DNA of 64,000 nucleotides from Acinetobacter courvalinii (GCF_014635545.1 NZ_BMDA01000006.1:97629-161628); one strand, 5' to 3'; shown: positions 1-8,214, numbered from the stretch's first letter. Notes: generated by a model not told the origin, from the letters alone. A program made the numbers and translations.

Positions 1-53
1 TTTATGAAGGCACCAGCGATATCCAGCGTTTAGTGATCGCACGTAGTCTATAA
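1..53 (+). CDS. acyl-CoA dehydrogenase, C-terminal end (partial)
   Basis: Only the last 16 codons and the stop are inside the window. They read YEGTSDIQRLVIARSL, the C-terminal signature of acyl-CoA dehydrogenases, where the YEGT(S/T)(D/E)IQ segment lies by the active site. The stop is 21 bp upstream of an enoyl-CoA hydratase gene that is followed by a 3-hydroxyisobutyryl-CoA hydrolase. That order suggests an isobutyryl-CoA (valine pathway) dehydrogenase, but substrate specificity cannot be read from this fragment. Confidence 0.85.
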   Translation, partial: YEGTSDIQRLVIARSL

Positions 54-74
54 AAGCAAAGCAAGGAATCAAGC

Positions 75-848
75 ATGCAGTGGAACAGTATTTTATTAGA
101 AAAGCGTCATGGGGTTGGGCTGATTACCCTGAACCGTCCGCAAGCCTTGAATGCGCTGAATAGTGAATTGATTAGTGAAATCAATCAGGCCTTGGATGCG
201 TTAGAGAAAGATCGTGAGATTGGCTGTATGGTATTGGCAGGCTCGGAAAAGGCTTTTGCCGCCGGGGCCGATATTAAGGAAATGGCTGATCTGGCATTTC
301 CAGATATCTACTTCGACGACTTTTTCCATCTGGCAGATCGTATCGCGCAACGCCGTAAACCGCTCATTGCCGCGGTGAGTGGCTATGCGTTGGGTGGTGG
401 TTGTGAACTGGCACTAATGTGTGACTTTATCTATTGTGCAGACAATGCCAAGTTTGGTTTACCCGAAGTGACTTTAGGTGTCATACCGGGCATTGGCGGT
501 ACACAGCGTTTAACCCACGCAATTGGCAAAGCCAAAGCCATGGAAATGTGCTTTACCGCACGGCAAATGGGTGCGGTCGAGGCAGAACAAAGTGGTTTGG
601 TGGCACGTGTATTTAGCAAAGAACAATTACTAGAACACACCTTGCAAGCCGCAGAAAAAATTGCAGCGCGTTCTTTAACCGCCAACATGATGCTGAAAGA
701 AACCATTAATCGTGCCTTCGAGGTCAATCTCACCGAAGGTTTACGTTTTGAGCGCCGTATGTTCCATTCGATTTTTGCAACTTCAGATCAAAAAGAGGGG
801 ATGCAGGCCTTTGTGGAAAAACGGCAGGCAAACTTTAAAAATCAATAA
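75..848 (+). CDS. enoyl-CoA hydratase
   Basis: A 257-residue crotonase-fold enzyme that adds water across the double bond of enoyl-CoA. Visible features are the oxyanion-hole segment AFAAGADIKEM (about residues 60-70) and the two catalytic glutamates, Glu111 in GGGCELAL and Glu131 in FGLPEVTLG. Both acids being present argues for a true hydratase rather than an isomerase. An AGGAATC ribosome site precedes the ATG. It lies between an acyl-CoA dehydrogenase end and a 3-hydroxyisobutyryl-CoA hydrolase gene 12 bp downstream, so the likely substrate is methacrylyl-CoA in valine breakdown. That substrate is inferred from context. Confidence 0.93.
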   Translation: MQWNSILLEKRHGVGLITLNRPQALNALNSELISEINQALDALEKDREIGCMVLAGSEKAFAAGADIKEMADLAFPDIYFDDFFHLADRIAQRRKPLIAAVSGYALGGGCELALMCDFIYCADNAKFGLPEVTLGVIPGIGGTQRLTHAIGKAKAMEMCFTARQMGAVEAEQSGLVARVFSKEQLLEHTLQAAEKIAARSLTANMMLKETINRAFEVNLTEGLRFERRMFHSIFATSDQKEGMQAFVEKRQANFKNQ

Positions 849-860
849 GGGATCAAGAAA

Positions 861-1886
861 ATGAATACAGAACATCACTTAATGATTGAGCAACAAGGCA
901 GCTTAGGCATGATTAGTCTGGATCGGGTCAAGCATTTGAATGCGTTATCGCTTGAGATGATTGAAGGTATCTGCACACAACTGCAACTGTGGCGCAATGA
1001 TGCTGCCATTCAGGCGGTTTTGTTCAAATCGAATAGTCCCAAAGCCTTTTGTGCGGGTGGCGATATCCGTTATCTGTATGACAGTTATAAGAATGCAACC
1101 GCTGATTATAAAGGCTATTTCAGTGCCGAATATACCATGCTCAATCTGCTACGCGAATATCCAAAGCCTGTGATGGTCATCCTCGATGGCTATGTACTGG
1201 GTGGCGGTTTTGGCTTGGCCCAGGCCTGTCATATTGTGGTGAGTAGTGAAAAGTCCAGATTTGCCATGCCTGAAACTGCGATTGGCTTTTTCCCAGACGT
1301 GGGTGCAACCCATTTCCTGTCTCGGCTGGATGATATTGGTGTGTATATGGCGATTACGGGAGAACAGATCAGCAGCAGCGATGCGCTCTATCTTGATTTG
1401 ATCGATTACCATGTGCCGAGTGAGCAATTGTCTGCCTTACAGGCGGCGTTGATTGCAGCACCGAACCTGAGCAAAGCCAATATTGAACAGATCATTGCCC
1501 GCTTTATTACCCGTCCTGCTGAAAGTGAACTCCAGCAATTGGTCGAGCCGATCCGTAAGCATTTCGGTTTTCAGCATCTGGATGAGATTGAGCACAGCCT
1601 TGCACATGAACAGGAGGAACCGTTCAAAGCATGGGCCAGCAAGCTGCTGGATATTTTGCAACAGCGTTCCTTTATCGCCAAGCAAACCAGCCTGAAATTA
1701 CAGTATCTGGGCCGTGGACTGTCTTTGCAGCAGTGTATGCAACTGGAACGGGATTTACAGGATATCTGGTTTGAACATGGTGATTTTATTGAAGGTGTAC
1801 GCGCCTTAATTGTCGATAAAGACAAACAGCCTAAATGGCAACAGCGTAATCCAGAGCTGGAACAGATTCTGGAAGAATTAAGCTAA
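861..1886 (+). CDS. 3-hydroxyisobutyryl-CoA hydrolase (crotonase family)
   Basis: A 341-residue crotonase-superfamily protein of the ECH_2 type. It carries KAFCAGGDIR (residues 61-70) and MPETAIGFFPDVG (residues 136-148). Glu138 and Asp146 there match the Glu/Asp pair of 3-hydroxyisobutyryl-CoA hydrolases rather than the Glu/Glu pair of hydratases. The longer C-terminal helical region is also typical. The enzyme would release 3-hydroxyisobutyrate from its CoA ester, the step after the hydratase encoded 12 bp upstream. The genes are almost certainly co-transcribed. An AGGGATCAAGAA ribosome site precedes the start. Confidence 0.9.
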   Translation: MNTEHHLMIEQQGSLGMISLDRVKHLNALSLEMIEGICTQLQLWRNDAAIQAVLFKSNSPKAFCAGGDIRYLYDSYKNATADYKGYFSAEYTMLNLLREYPKPVMVILDGYVLGGGFGLAQACHIVVSSEKSRFAMPETAIGFFPDVGATHFLSRLDDIGVYMAITGEQISSSDALYLDLIDYHVPSEQLSALQAALIAAPNLSKANIEQIIARFITRPAESELQQLVEPIRKHFGFQHLDEIEHSLAHEQEEPFKAWASKLLDILQQRSFIAKQTSLKLQYLGRGLSLQQCMQLERDLQDIWFEHGDFIEGVRALIVDKDKQPKWQQRNPELEQILEELS

Positions 1887-2008
1887 ATACACTCTCCCTT
1901 CTATCTACAAACCTCAAGGAGTATCAACCCTCTGAACATGCTGGTGATCAGGATTGAGCATCAGCATAAAAAATATAAAACAAGAATATCCAAGCAAGGA
2001 AAATGACG

Positions 2009-3364
2009 ATGCAAACAATACATGGAAACGGTTCATCTCCTAACAAGTCATCTCATCGACTGGCAGGTATCTCCAGTATGGTGGGAACCACCATTGAGTG
2101 GTATGACTTTTTTATCTACGGTGCAGCAGCAGCTTTAATTTTCAATAAATTATTTTTCCCGAATCTTGACCCGTTGACGGGCGTACTCGCTGCCTTTGCC
2201 ACTTACGCGGTGGGCTTTATCGGACGGCCACTCGGTGGTCTGGTGTTTGGCCATTTTGGTGACAAGATTGGCCGCAAATCGATGTTACTGCTGACCCTAA
2301 TGTTGATGGGAATCCCCACCGTGCTGATCGGTCTGTTACCGTCCTATGAATCAATTGGTTACTGGGCTGCCATTGGCTTGGTGATCTTGCGATTTATCCA
2401 GGGTATGGCGATGGGTGGTGAGTGGGGCGGTGCCGTGCTCATGGCTGTTGAACATGCGCCAGAGGGAAAAAAAGGCTTCTGGGGCAGTCTTCCTCAGGCC
2501 AGTACGGGCGGCGGGCTGATGCTGGCTTCGATTGCCTTGGGGCTGGTGTCTTTATTGCCTGAACAGGCCCTGTTTAGCTGGGGTTGGCGGATTCCCTTCC
2601 TGGCGAGCATTATTTTACTGGTAGTCGGTTGGTACATCCGGGTGAAGGTGCCGGAGTCACCAGACTTTGAAAAAGTCAAACAACAGGCTGAAGCAGTTAA
2701 AGTGCCGGCTTTACAGGTATTCAAGCAACATCCCAAGCAATTGATCAGCATTATTGTGGCACGTGCGGCGGAGAATGCATGGTTTTATATTGCCTCTACC
2801 TTTACCTTGGCCTACACCACCACACAACTGGGCATTGCCAGACAGGAAATTTTATTTGCCACCATTTGCGGTGCCGCCGTGATTTTAGTGATGACACCTT
2901 TATGTGGGCATTTGTCCGATAAGGTTGGGCAGCGCAATATGTTCATGTTCGGTCTGTGTGTGCTGGCGCTGTATTGTTATCCCTTCTTTAGCATGCTCAA
3001 TAGCAAAGACCCGGTGCTGGTGTGGACGGCAATTGTATTGGCAATCGGTGTGGTCTTTCCGCTCATGTATGCACCGCAGGCACAATTGTTTGCACGGCAG
3101 TTTCCCGCAGAGATCCGTTATAGCGGTATCTCGATTTCGGTCCAGCTGGCAGGTGTCGTCGGTGGTGGTCTTGCACCGCTGATTTCGACCAAACTATTAA
3201 GCGTTGGCGGTGGCAATCCTTATCTCATCATGTTGTATATTGCTTCGATGGCAGTTGTTGCCATTATTGCCACTTCATTTATGCCACGAGATCACCGTCA
3301 GCAGGCATTGGCCACGGAGAACAACAAGCAAGGCGTCAAACTGCAAGCCAAGATGACTAAATAG
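2009..3364 (+). CDS. MFS transporter, metabolite:H+ symporter (MHS) family
   Basis: A 12-TM major facilitator of about 451 residues. The N-terminal GTTIEWYDFFIYG, the loop motif GHFGDKIGRKSMLL and RFIQGMAMGGEWGGAV are hallmarks of the MHS subfamily (ShiA, ProP and KgtP relatives), proton symporters for organic acids and osmolytes. The substrate is not evident. Its position after a valine-catabolic operon would fit a branched-chain keto acid or related acid, but this is inference. ATGs lie at 2003 and 2009. AAGGA at 1996-2000 is too close to the first and well spaced for the second, so 2009 is preferred. A 116-bp gap upstream suggests its own promoter. Confidence 0.88.
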   Translation: MQTIHGNGSSPNKSSHRLAGISSMVGTTIEWYDFFIYGAAAALIFNKLFFPNLDPLTGVLAAFATYAVGFIGRPLGGLVFGHFGDKIGRKSMLLLTLMLMGIPTVLIGLLPSYESIGYWAAIGLVILRFIQGMAMGGEWGGAVLMAVEHAPEGKKGFWGSLPQASTGGGLMLASIALGLVSLLPEQALFSWGWRIPFLASIILLVVGWYIRVKVPESPDFEKVKQQAEAVKVPALQVFKQHPKQLISIIVARAAENAWFYIASTFTLAYTTTQLGIARQEILFATICGAAVILVMTPLCGHLSDKVGQRNMFMFGLCVLALYCYPFFSMLNSKDPVLVWTAIVLAIGVVFPLMYAPQAQLFARQFPAEIRYSGISISVQLAGVVGGGLAPLISTKLLSVGGGNPYLIMLYIASMAVVAIIATSFMPRDHRQQALATENNKQGVKLQAKMTK

Positions 3365-3370
3365 TTTTGA

Positions 3371-3427
3371 TTTTAAACGCGTTTAAAAAAAAGGTGCTTC
3401 TTTCAGCTGAGAGGTTCCTTTTTATTT
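3371..3427 (+). terminator. possible terminator after the MHS transporter
   Basis: The perfect 18-bp palindrome TTTTAAACGCGTTTAAAA (3371-3388) is followed by an interrupted hairpin built around CTTTCAGCTGAGAG and flanked by AAAGG and CCTTTTT (about 3388-3424). The T-run at its end suggests termination of the transporter transcript. The hairpin is imperfect, so this is tentative, and the palindrome could instead be a protein-binding site. Confidence 0.4.
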
Positions 3428-3479
3428 GGAAGGCTGTGTGGAAAAGGGGGCTCAATATTTATATTGATTAAGGTTTTAT

Positions 3480-3495
3480 TGTTCCACGTGGAGCA
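3480..3495. promoter_or_regulatory. parS-like centromere site
   Basis: TGTTCCACGTGGAGCA is a near-perfect 16-bp palindrome. Its core GTTCCACGTGGAGC differs by one base from the Pseudomonas-type parS core GTTCCACGTGGAAC, to which ParB binds. I saw no other such site in the window. It lies between the MHS transporter gene and the tRNA-Gly terminator. The atp operon and a ParA-family gene are on the same segment, as expected for an origin-proximal region in some gammaproteobacteria. Confidence 0.6.
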
Positions 3496-3511
3496 TCATC
3501 TTGAGACAAAG

Positions 3512-3544
3512 AAAAAAGCCCTCATCTTTCGATAAGGGCCTTTT
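3512..3544 (-). terminator. terminator of the tRNA-Gly pair
   Basis: An 8-bp stem with one mismatch (GCCCTCAT 3518-3525 with ATAAGGGC 3532-3539) and a 6-nt loop is followed on the minus strand by a run of six T (AAAAAA at 3512-3517 on plus). It lies directly downstream of the two minus-strand tRNA genes. Confidence 0.75.
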
Positions 3545-3549
3545 AAATT

Positions 3550-3625
<76 letters not shown>

Positions 3626-3670
3626 ATATTGAGCAGTTTTTACTAAAACTTACACTTAAAAAAACCAATC

Positions 3671-3746
<76 letters not shown>

Positions 3747-3755
3747 GTGCCAGCT

Positions 3756-3783
3756 ATAATACATTAAGCAAAACAAGGGTCAA
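3756..3783 (-). promoter_or_regulatory. sigma70-type promoter of the tRNA-Gly pair
   Basis: Read on the minus strand: TTGACC (3783-3778), a 16-bp spacer, then TATTAT (3761-3756). The predicted start falls only a few bases before the first tRNA. Confidence 0.6.
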
Positions 3784-3935
3784 CAACTTTATGCAAAGAA
3801 AGTGTTTAATTGCATAAAATAAAAGCATTTTCATTCAAAAATAACCTAAAAAGCAAAAAAATGGATAAAAGTTTCGCTTCAAGAGAGGTCATGTATACTA
3901 ATGAACTATCTCACTCTGACCGGACAGCCTGACTC

Positions 3936-4244
3936 ATGAATTTAGAACAACAGTTGATTGAACGTTTACAAACACTGGCACCCACTCATCTCGAAGTGAT
4001 TAATGAGTCAGCAGGACATGGTGGTTATTTCCCAGGGAAGGAATCACATTTTAAAGTGATTGTGGTCAGTGATGAATTCCAAGGCTTACGTCTGGTACAG
4101 CGTCATCAAAAGATTTATGCCGTTGCTGCCGAGCTAATGAGCCCGGGTCGTATCCATGCGCTGGCGATTCATGCCTATATCCCGAGTGAATGGCAAGGTG
4201 AAGCACCTGCCAGTCCTGACTGTGCACATGCACCAAAAGCTTAA
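3936..4244 (+). CDS. BolA family protein
   Basis: A 102-residue BolA-fold protein. It has the conserved GKESHFKVIVVSDEFQGL stretch (about residues 34-51), RHQKIYAVAAELM and an HALAIHAY strand near the end, within the usual BolA length of 80-105 residues. BolA proteins act with monothiol glutaredoxins in iron-sulfur trafficking and affect morphology and stress responses. His34-region ligands cannot be assigned with certainty. A possible -10 (TATACT, 3894-3899) lies upstream. The stop is 9 bp before the SirB-like gene, so the two are probably co-transcribed. Whether it is BolA or the IbaG subtype is not decided here. Confidence 0.9.
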   Translation: MNLEQQLIERLQTLAPTHLEVINESAGHGGYFPGKESHFKVIVVSDEFQGLRLVQRHQKIYAVAAELMSPGRIHALAIHAYIPSEWQGEAPASPDCAHAPKA

Positions 4245-4253
4245 GGACGGATC

Positions 4254-4646
4254 ATGGACCTACATCTCATCACGAAAATGCTGCATCTGCTTGCAATGAG
4301 CCTGTTGATTATTGCTTTTGTATTACGCGGTTCAACCTTATTTGTGGGTATACAGGATCAGCAGCCCAATCTAAAGGCCCGTAAAGCGATGGTGGGCTTA
4401 CAGCATTTTTCGTTGACCCTGATTATTGTTACGGGTGTAATCTTGCTGGCAATGAAGAATTTTGATGTACAGCCGTGGTTCTATGCCAAAGTGATCCTGT
4501 TCTTTGTGTTGTGGTCATCATTGATCAAAACCTATAAGCAAGACAGCAGTATCTTGCTGGAACAACGCCGTGCAGGGTTGCTGATTGGTACAGTGGCCAT
4601 GATCGGGATTCTCGGTCTTGTGATGATTAAACCGGTTTTTGCCTGA
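4254..4646 (+). CDS. SirB-like inner-membrane protein
   Basis: A 130-residue hydrophobic protein with four predicted membrane segments (about residues 10-28, 45-66, 73-91 and 107-127). The pattern LITKMLHLLAMSLLIIAFVLRG at its start, trimmed here to its core features, resembles the SirB2-type invasion-regulator family. That family name comes from a Salmonella locus, and no biochemical role is established. An AAGGACGGATC ribosome site gives a clear start. It follows bolA closely. Confidence 0.72.
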   Translation: MDLHLITKMLHLLAMSLLIIAFVLRGSTLFVGIQDQQPNLKARKAMVGLQHFSLTLIIVTGVILLAMKNFDVQPWFYAKVILFFVLWSSLIKTYKQDSSILLEQRRAGLLIGTVAMIGILGLVMIKPVFA

Positions 4647-4727
4647 TTGTTGGACATTGTATTTAGAAATTGTTTTTGCACTAGGTTAAACTGCGTGCAG
4701 TTTAAAAAAACAGGGTAGAGGGAAATC

Positions 4728-5570
4728 ATGTTAACGCGTGTGGTGTTTAACCAGAAAGGTGGTGTGGGGAAATCGAGTATTACGGTTAATCTGGCCGCAA
4801 TTAGTGCAAAACAGGGCCTGAGAACACTGGTCATTGATCTTGATCCACAAGCAAACTCAAGCCAGTACCTGTTAGGTGAGGATGCTACCTATTCGGCGGA
4901 CAAAGCCGCGTTAGAACCCAATATTGAAAATTTCTTTGATGACGTTTTGGGCCAGACCCAGCAAAAAGGGCTGATTGGCAATGCCATTGGTTCGATTTTA
5001 AAAGCACCTCGTGGCAAGGGGCTGGACAGCTACGTGCATCGCTCGTCATTCGAGAATCTGGATGTCATTCCGGCCAGTCCAAGTCTGGGTAGCTTAGAGC
5101 ATGCACTGGAAAGTAAACACAAAATCTATAAATTGCGTGATTCAATTCAGTCACTCAGCGCACGCTATGACCGGATCTTTATTGATACGCCGCCTGCCTT
5201 TAACTTCTTTACCTTATCTGCGTTGATCTCAGCAGACCGGGTGCTAATTCCATTTGATTGTGATGTGTTCTCCAAACGCGCGTTACAAACTTTGATTGAA
5301 AATGTGCTCGAAACCCAAGATGATCATAATGATCGCCTTGAGATTGAGGGAATTGTGGTCAACCAGTTCCAGTCTCAGGCAAAGTTACCTCGAGAAGTGG
5401 TTCAACAACTCAAAGATGAAGGTTTACCTGTGCTGGATAGCATGTTGCCGCCATCGATCTTGATGAAAGAATCACATCAAAAGAATTTACCATTGGTTCA
5501 TCTGGCATCTGAACACAAGTTGACGCTTGCTTATGTCACCCTGTTCAATGAGATTGAATCGAAGCAATAA
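4728..5570 (+). CDS. orphan ParA-family ATPase
   Basis: A 280-residue MinD/ParA-type P-loop ATPase. The deviant Walker A motif is KGGVGKSS (residues 10-17). It also has the A' segment VIDLDPQANSSQ (about 35-46) and a Walker B segment IFIDTPPAF (about 144-152). Such ATPases position DNA or large protein assemblies by forming dynamic gradients. No ParB, MipZ partner or chemotaxis gene is adjacent. Instead it is followed by a lipoprotein gene 9 bp downstream. It is not the canonical parA of a parAB pair in this window, although a parS-like site lies 1.2 kb upstream. The start is supported by AGAGGGAAATC. Confidence 0.88.
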   Translation: MLTRVVFNQKGGVGKSSITVNLAAISAKQGLRTLVIDLDPQANSSQYLLGEDATYSADKAALEPNIENFFDDVLGQTQQKGLIGNAIGSILKAPRGKGLDSYVHRSSFENLDVIPASPSLGSLEHALESKHKIYKLRDSIQSLSARYDRIFIDTPPAFNFFTLSALISADRVLIPFDCDVFSKRALQTLIENVLETQDDHNDRLEIEGIVVNQFQSQAKLPREVVQQLKDEGLPVLDSMLPPSILMKESHQKNLPLVHLASEHKLTLAYVTLFNEIESKQ

Positions 5571-5579
5571 GAGAACATT

Positions 5580-5969
5580 ATGAAACGTTTATATTGGATG
5601 CCTGTTCTGGCGGCAAGTATGCTTTTGGGTGCTTGTGCATCAACGGTTAAGCCAGCTTATGTTTCACCGACGCAATATCAGGGCTTGAACTGTCAGCAAT
5701 TACAGGCCGAGTACAACCGTATTCAGTTGTATATTGAAAACGGGGTTCAAACACCAAAACGTACCGGCATGGGCGTGGGGGTAGGACTCGGTGGTGGCTG
5801 GGGCCGTGGTGGTTGGGGCTTCGGTCCATCCATTTCTGTCAACATGGGCCAATCGATGAATACCAAGAATACCGAACTTGCCAATGTGCTGGGACAGCAA
5901 GATGCGATCGTGCAGGCAGCCAAGTTTAAAGGTTGCCCGATTATCGTAAAACAGCGTCCGAAATCTTAA
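5580..5969 (+). CDS. glycine-rich lipoprotein, unknown function
   Basis: A 129-residue protein with a lipoprotein signal peptide: positive start MKR, a hydrophobic core, and lipobox LLGAC with the lipidated Cys at residue 19. The mature part has a short helical region, then the glycine- and tryptophan-rich stretch GVGLGGGWGRGGWGFG, and ends in a second Cys (GCPI). I do not recognise a function. It is 9 bp after the ParA-family gene and probably co-transcribed, which could mean a shared role at the envelope, but this is inference. Confidence 0.8.
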   Translation: MKRLYWMPVLAASMLLGACASTVKPAYVSPTQYQGLNCQQLQAEYNRIQLYIENGVQTPKRTGMGVGVGLGGGWGRGGWGFGPSISVNMGQSMNTKNTELANVLGQQDAIVQAAKFKGCPIIVKQRPKS

Positions 5970-5979
5970 TTTCTACCCG

Positions 5980-6009
5980 TTTATCACCATAATTCGTTAT
6001 GGTGATAAA
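5980..6009 (+). terminator. hairpin with TTCG loop after the lipoprotein gene
   Basis: A perfect 13-bp stem TTTATCACCATAA (5980-5992) pairs with TTATGGTGATAAA (5997-6009) around a TTCG tetraloop. It begins 11 bp after the stop. There is no long T-run, so it may be a weak terminator or an mRNA 3' stabilising hairpin. Confidence 0.6.
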
Positions 6010-6155
6010 TAACTAAATTATCGCAAAATGTTTCAAAAAATAATCATAAAAATCAATTTTTTAAAAAATTATCTCGTCTAAATTCCGCTATTTACCCTGC
6101 TGTTTTTATTACCGAAATTTGTATTTTTGCCCTAAATTCGTTTAAGGTGGCGCCC

Positions 6156-6182
6156 ATGTATAGTCGTTCGGTATGTGTATGA
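6156..6182 (+). CDS. mini-ORF coupled to the LysE-type gene (putative)
   Basis: An 8-codon ORF (MYSRSVCV, stop TGA 6180-6182) starts 5 bp after the good ribosome site AAGGTGG (6144-6150). Its stop overlaps the ATG at 6179 of the exporter gene as ATGA. The exporter itself has no well-spaced ribosome site, so translation may be coupled through this ORF. No homology is recognised. Confidence 0.4.
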   Translation: MYSRSVCV

Positions 6183-6769
6183 TTGAGAGTTGGTTTTTTG
6201 TTTTGGCGATGTTGGCAGTGTTACTGATTCCAGGTCCGACCAACGCTTTACTTGCCAGTGCAACCCACCAACAAGGTGTACCCAAAACCATCAAATTTAT
6301 TCCAATCGAATGGTTGGGATATATGTACGGCATCAGTTTATGGGCACTGTTAATTCATCTTTTTGATCCGATCTGGCCTGCACTGGGGGCGATTTTACAT
6401 ACCGCAAGTTTGCTTTATGTGCTCTGGATGGCTTTTCATCTCTGGAAAAGTTCACATCTGCAAAAACATGATCAGCATCATCCGCATATCCGCAAGCGAC
6501 AGTTGTTCATGTCGACCTTAAAAAATCCGAAAACGGTGTTGTTGGCCGCAGGCATTTTCCCTAGTGAAACCTGGAATTCAATCGAAAATGCGCTCATGGT
6601 ATTTGCCGTGTTTAGCCTGATTCTTTTACCGGTCAGTATTTTCTGGATGATCTTCGGACGTGCATTAATGGCGGGAAGTCTGATTGGAATTAAAGCCGAT
6701 CATTTATATAAAGGATCGGCTGTGTTATTGCTGATTTGTATGTTACCGATGATCTTCCGCCTGTTTTAA
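6179..6769 (+). CDS. LysE/RhtB-like exporter
   Basis: A roughly 196-residue membrane protein with five or six hydrophobic segments. The early LLIPGPTNALLASA (about residues 13-26) corresponds to the ISPGPN-type motif of the LysE/RhtB amino-acid exporter family, and LKNPKTVLLAAG corresponds to the NPK motif in the middle of these proteins. The substrate is unknown. Two ATGs are possible (6173 and 6179). The latter overlaps the mini-ORF stop and is preferred. A histidine-rich loop (HDQHHPHIRKR) lies in the central cytoplasmic region. Confidence 0.75.
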   Translation: MIESWFFVLAMLAVLLIPGPTNALLASATHQQGVPKTIKFIPIEWLGYMYGISLWALLIHLFDPIWPALGAILHTASLLYVLWMAFHLWKSSHLQKHDQHHPHIRKRQLFMSTLKNPKTVLLAAGIFPSETWNSIENALMVFAVFSLILLPVSIFWMIFGRALMAGSLIGIKADHLYKGSAVLLLICMLPMIFRLF

Positions 6770-6781
6770 AGCGGCTATCAA

Positions 6782-7420
6782 TTATTGACCTTTACGGTTA
6801 CTGAGTTTCTGACGAATAAAACCAATTACACCCGGTAACACACTAATAATAATGATACCGAAAATCAGGTGCGTGAAATTATCCTTCACAATTGGCATGT
6901 TGCCGAATAAATAACCCAATGTAATAAACGATGCAATCCAGCAGAACGCACCAATCACGTTATAGGTCAGGAAGAACTTATAGTTCATGCTGCCTGCACC
7001 GGCAACAAAAGGTGCAAAAGTACGGGCAAAAGGCACAAAGCGGGCGAAAATAATGGTTTTACCGCCGTGGCGTGCAAAGAAATGCTGGGTTTTGATCAGG
7101 TGCTGTTTATTGATAAAGCGTGAATTGGTTTCAAAGACCCGCGGACCAATATAACGTCCAATATGATAATTTACGGTATCGCCGAGTACGGCAGCAATAA
7201 ATAATAAAATACCGAGTACCCATGGATCCATGGCACCTGTTGAAGCGGCGAGTGCCCCTGCTGCAAATAACAGGCTGTCACCGGGTAAAAATGGCATCAC
7301 CACCAGACCGGTTTCAACAAAGATAATTAAAAACAGGATGGCATAAATCCACACGCCATAATTGGTAATAAATTCTAAAAGGTGTTCGTCAACGTGCAGA
7401 ATAAAATCAATGAGTTCCAT
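6782..7420 (-). CDS. DedA/VTT-domain membrane protein
   Basis: A 212-residue DedA-family protein. Typical features are FVETGLVVMPFLPGDSLLFA (about residues 36-55), NYHIGRYIGPRVFE, and the conserved FARFVPFARTFAPFVAGAG segment with its essential arginines. Family members are flippase-like proteins for undecaprenyl phosphate or phospholipids and support membrane potential and envelope stability. It converges with the exporter gene, only 12 bp apart. The C-terminus is basic (RQKLSNRKGQ). The exact substrate of this copy is not known. Confidence 0.92.
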   Translation of the reverse strand: MELIDFILHVDEHLLEFITNYGVWIYAILFLIIFVETGLVVMPFLPGDSLLFAAGALAASTGAMDPWVLGILLFIAAVLGDTVNYHIGRYIGPRVFETNSRFINKQHLIKTQHFFARHGGKTIIFARFVPFARTFAPFVAGAGSMNYKFFLTYNVIGAFCWIASFITLGYLFGNMPIVKDNFTHLIFGIIIISVLPGVIGFIRQKLSNRKGQ

Positions 7421-7656
7421 GAAGATGTTAACACTGTAAATGTGAGCTAAATCCTAGCAGTGCCTCTATAGAATGTCAGTATAAAAAGCAAATTAATTGG
7501 TAACTTTACCGGGGACTGAGGGGAGAGAGTACATTCAGATCATGTTTTTATTGTTGCAAATAAAGAACGATATGTTAACTAATTTGGTATTTATTGCATA
7601 ATTAAAGATACATAAACTTGCTAACATGTTAAAAAACAAACCGTATGGGATCAACC

Positions 7657-8073
7657 ATGTTTAATCCGAATGTTGTTGTAAAAAATATCGTAACGCAAAC
7701 TGGCGTAGCAAATGGTGTTATTTTGGTTGCACGTTTATTGCTCGCTTATATCTTTCTTGTGGCTGGCTGGGGCAAGATTGTCGGCTATACAGGCACCGCT
7801 GGCTATATGGAATCCATGGGTGTTCCGGGTGCTCTATTACCCTTAGTGATTCTGGTTGAGTTTGGTGGTGGCTTGGCCTTACTATTTGGCTTCCAGACCC
7901 GCTTTGCATCATTGGGCTTAGGTATCTTTAGCATTCTCACTGCATTCATCTTCCATGGTGGACCAGATGATGCGATTAACTTTATGAAGAACTTTGCAAT
8001 GGCAGGTGGTTTCTTCGCGTTAATGCTGTATGGCGCAGGCCGTTTCAGTCTGGACCATCTCATCGAAAAATAA
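7657..8073 (+). CDS. DoxX-family membrane protein
   Basis: A roughly 138-residue protein with four membrane helices, including the DoxX-type first helix LVARLLLAYIFLVAGWGKI (about residues 23-41) and GVPGALLPLVILVEFGGGLAL. The family includes quinol-oxidase-associated and redox-stress proteins, but the function of most members is unknown. ATGs at 7645 and 7657 are possible; the second has GGGAT at suitable spacing. It is a single gene with its own terminator. The 224-bp upstream region is AT-rich, as expected for a promoter. Confidence 0.85.
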   Translation: MFNPNVVVKNIVTQTGVANGVILVARLLLAYIFLVAGWGKIVGYTGTAGYMESMGVPGALLPLVILVEFGGGLALLFGFQTRFASLGLGIFSILTAFIFHGGPDDAINFMKNFAMAGGFFALMLYGAGRFSLDHLIEK

Positions 8074-8085
8074 TCAAAAAATCCT

Positions 8086-8117
8086 AAAGCCCGCGCTGAG
8101 ATGCGGGCTTTATTTTG
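8086..8117 (+). terminator. rho-independent terminator after doxX-like gene
   Basis: The stem AAAGCCCGC (8086-8094) pairs with GCGGGCTTT (8103-8111) around an 8-nt loop and is followed by ATTTTG. Confidence 0.85.
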
Positions 8118-8214
8118 TCCGTACATAAAGTTCACGCTTGATTACAAACTTAAGCCGACATGCACCTCTATTTCTGTTTAGATCATAAGTCTTGAGAATA
8201 AAACAGGAGATGAC

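Noticed and set aside
1939-1968. Hairpin-like ATGCTGGTG/CATCAGCAT before the MHS transporter gene
   Set aside because: Imperfect, long loop and no T-run; could not assign a role.
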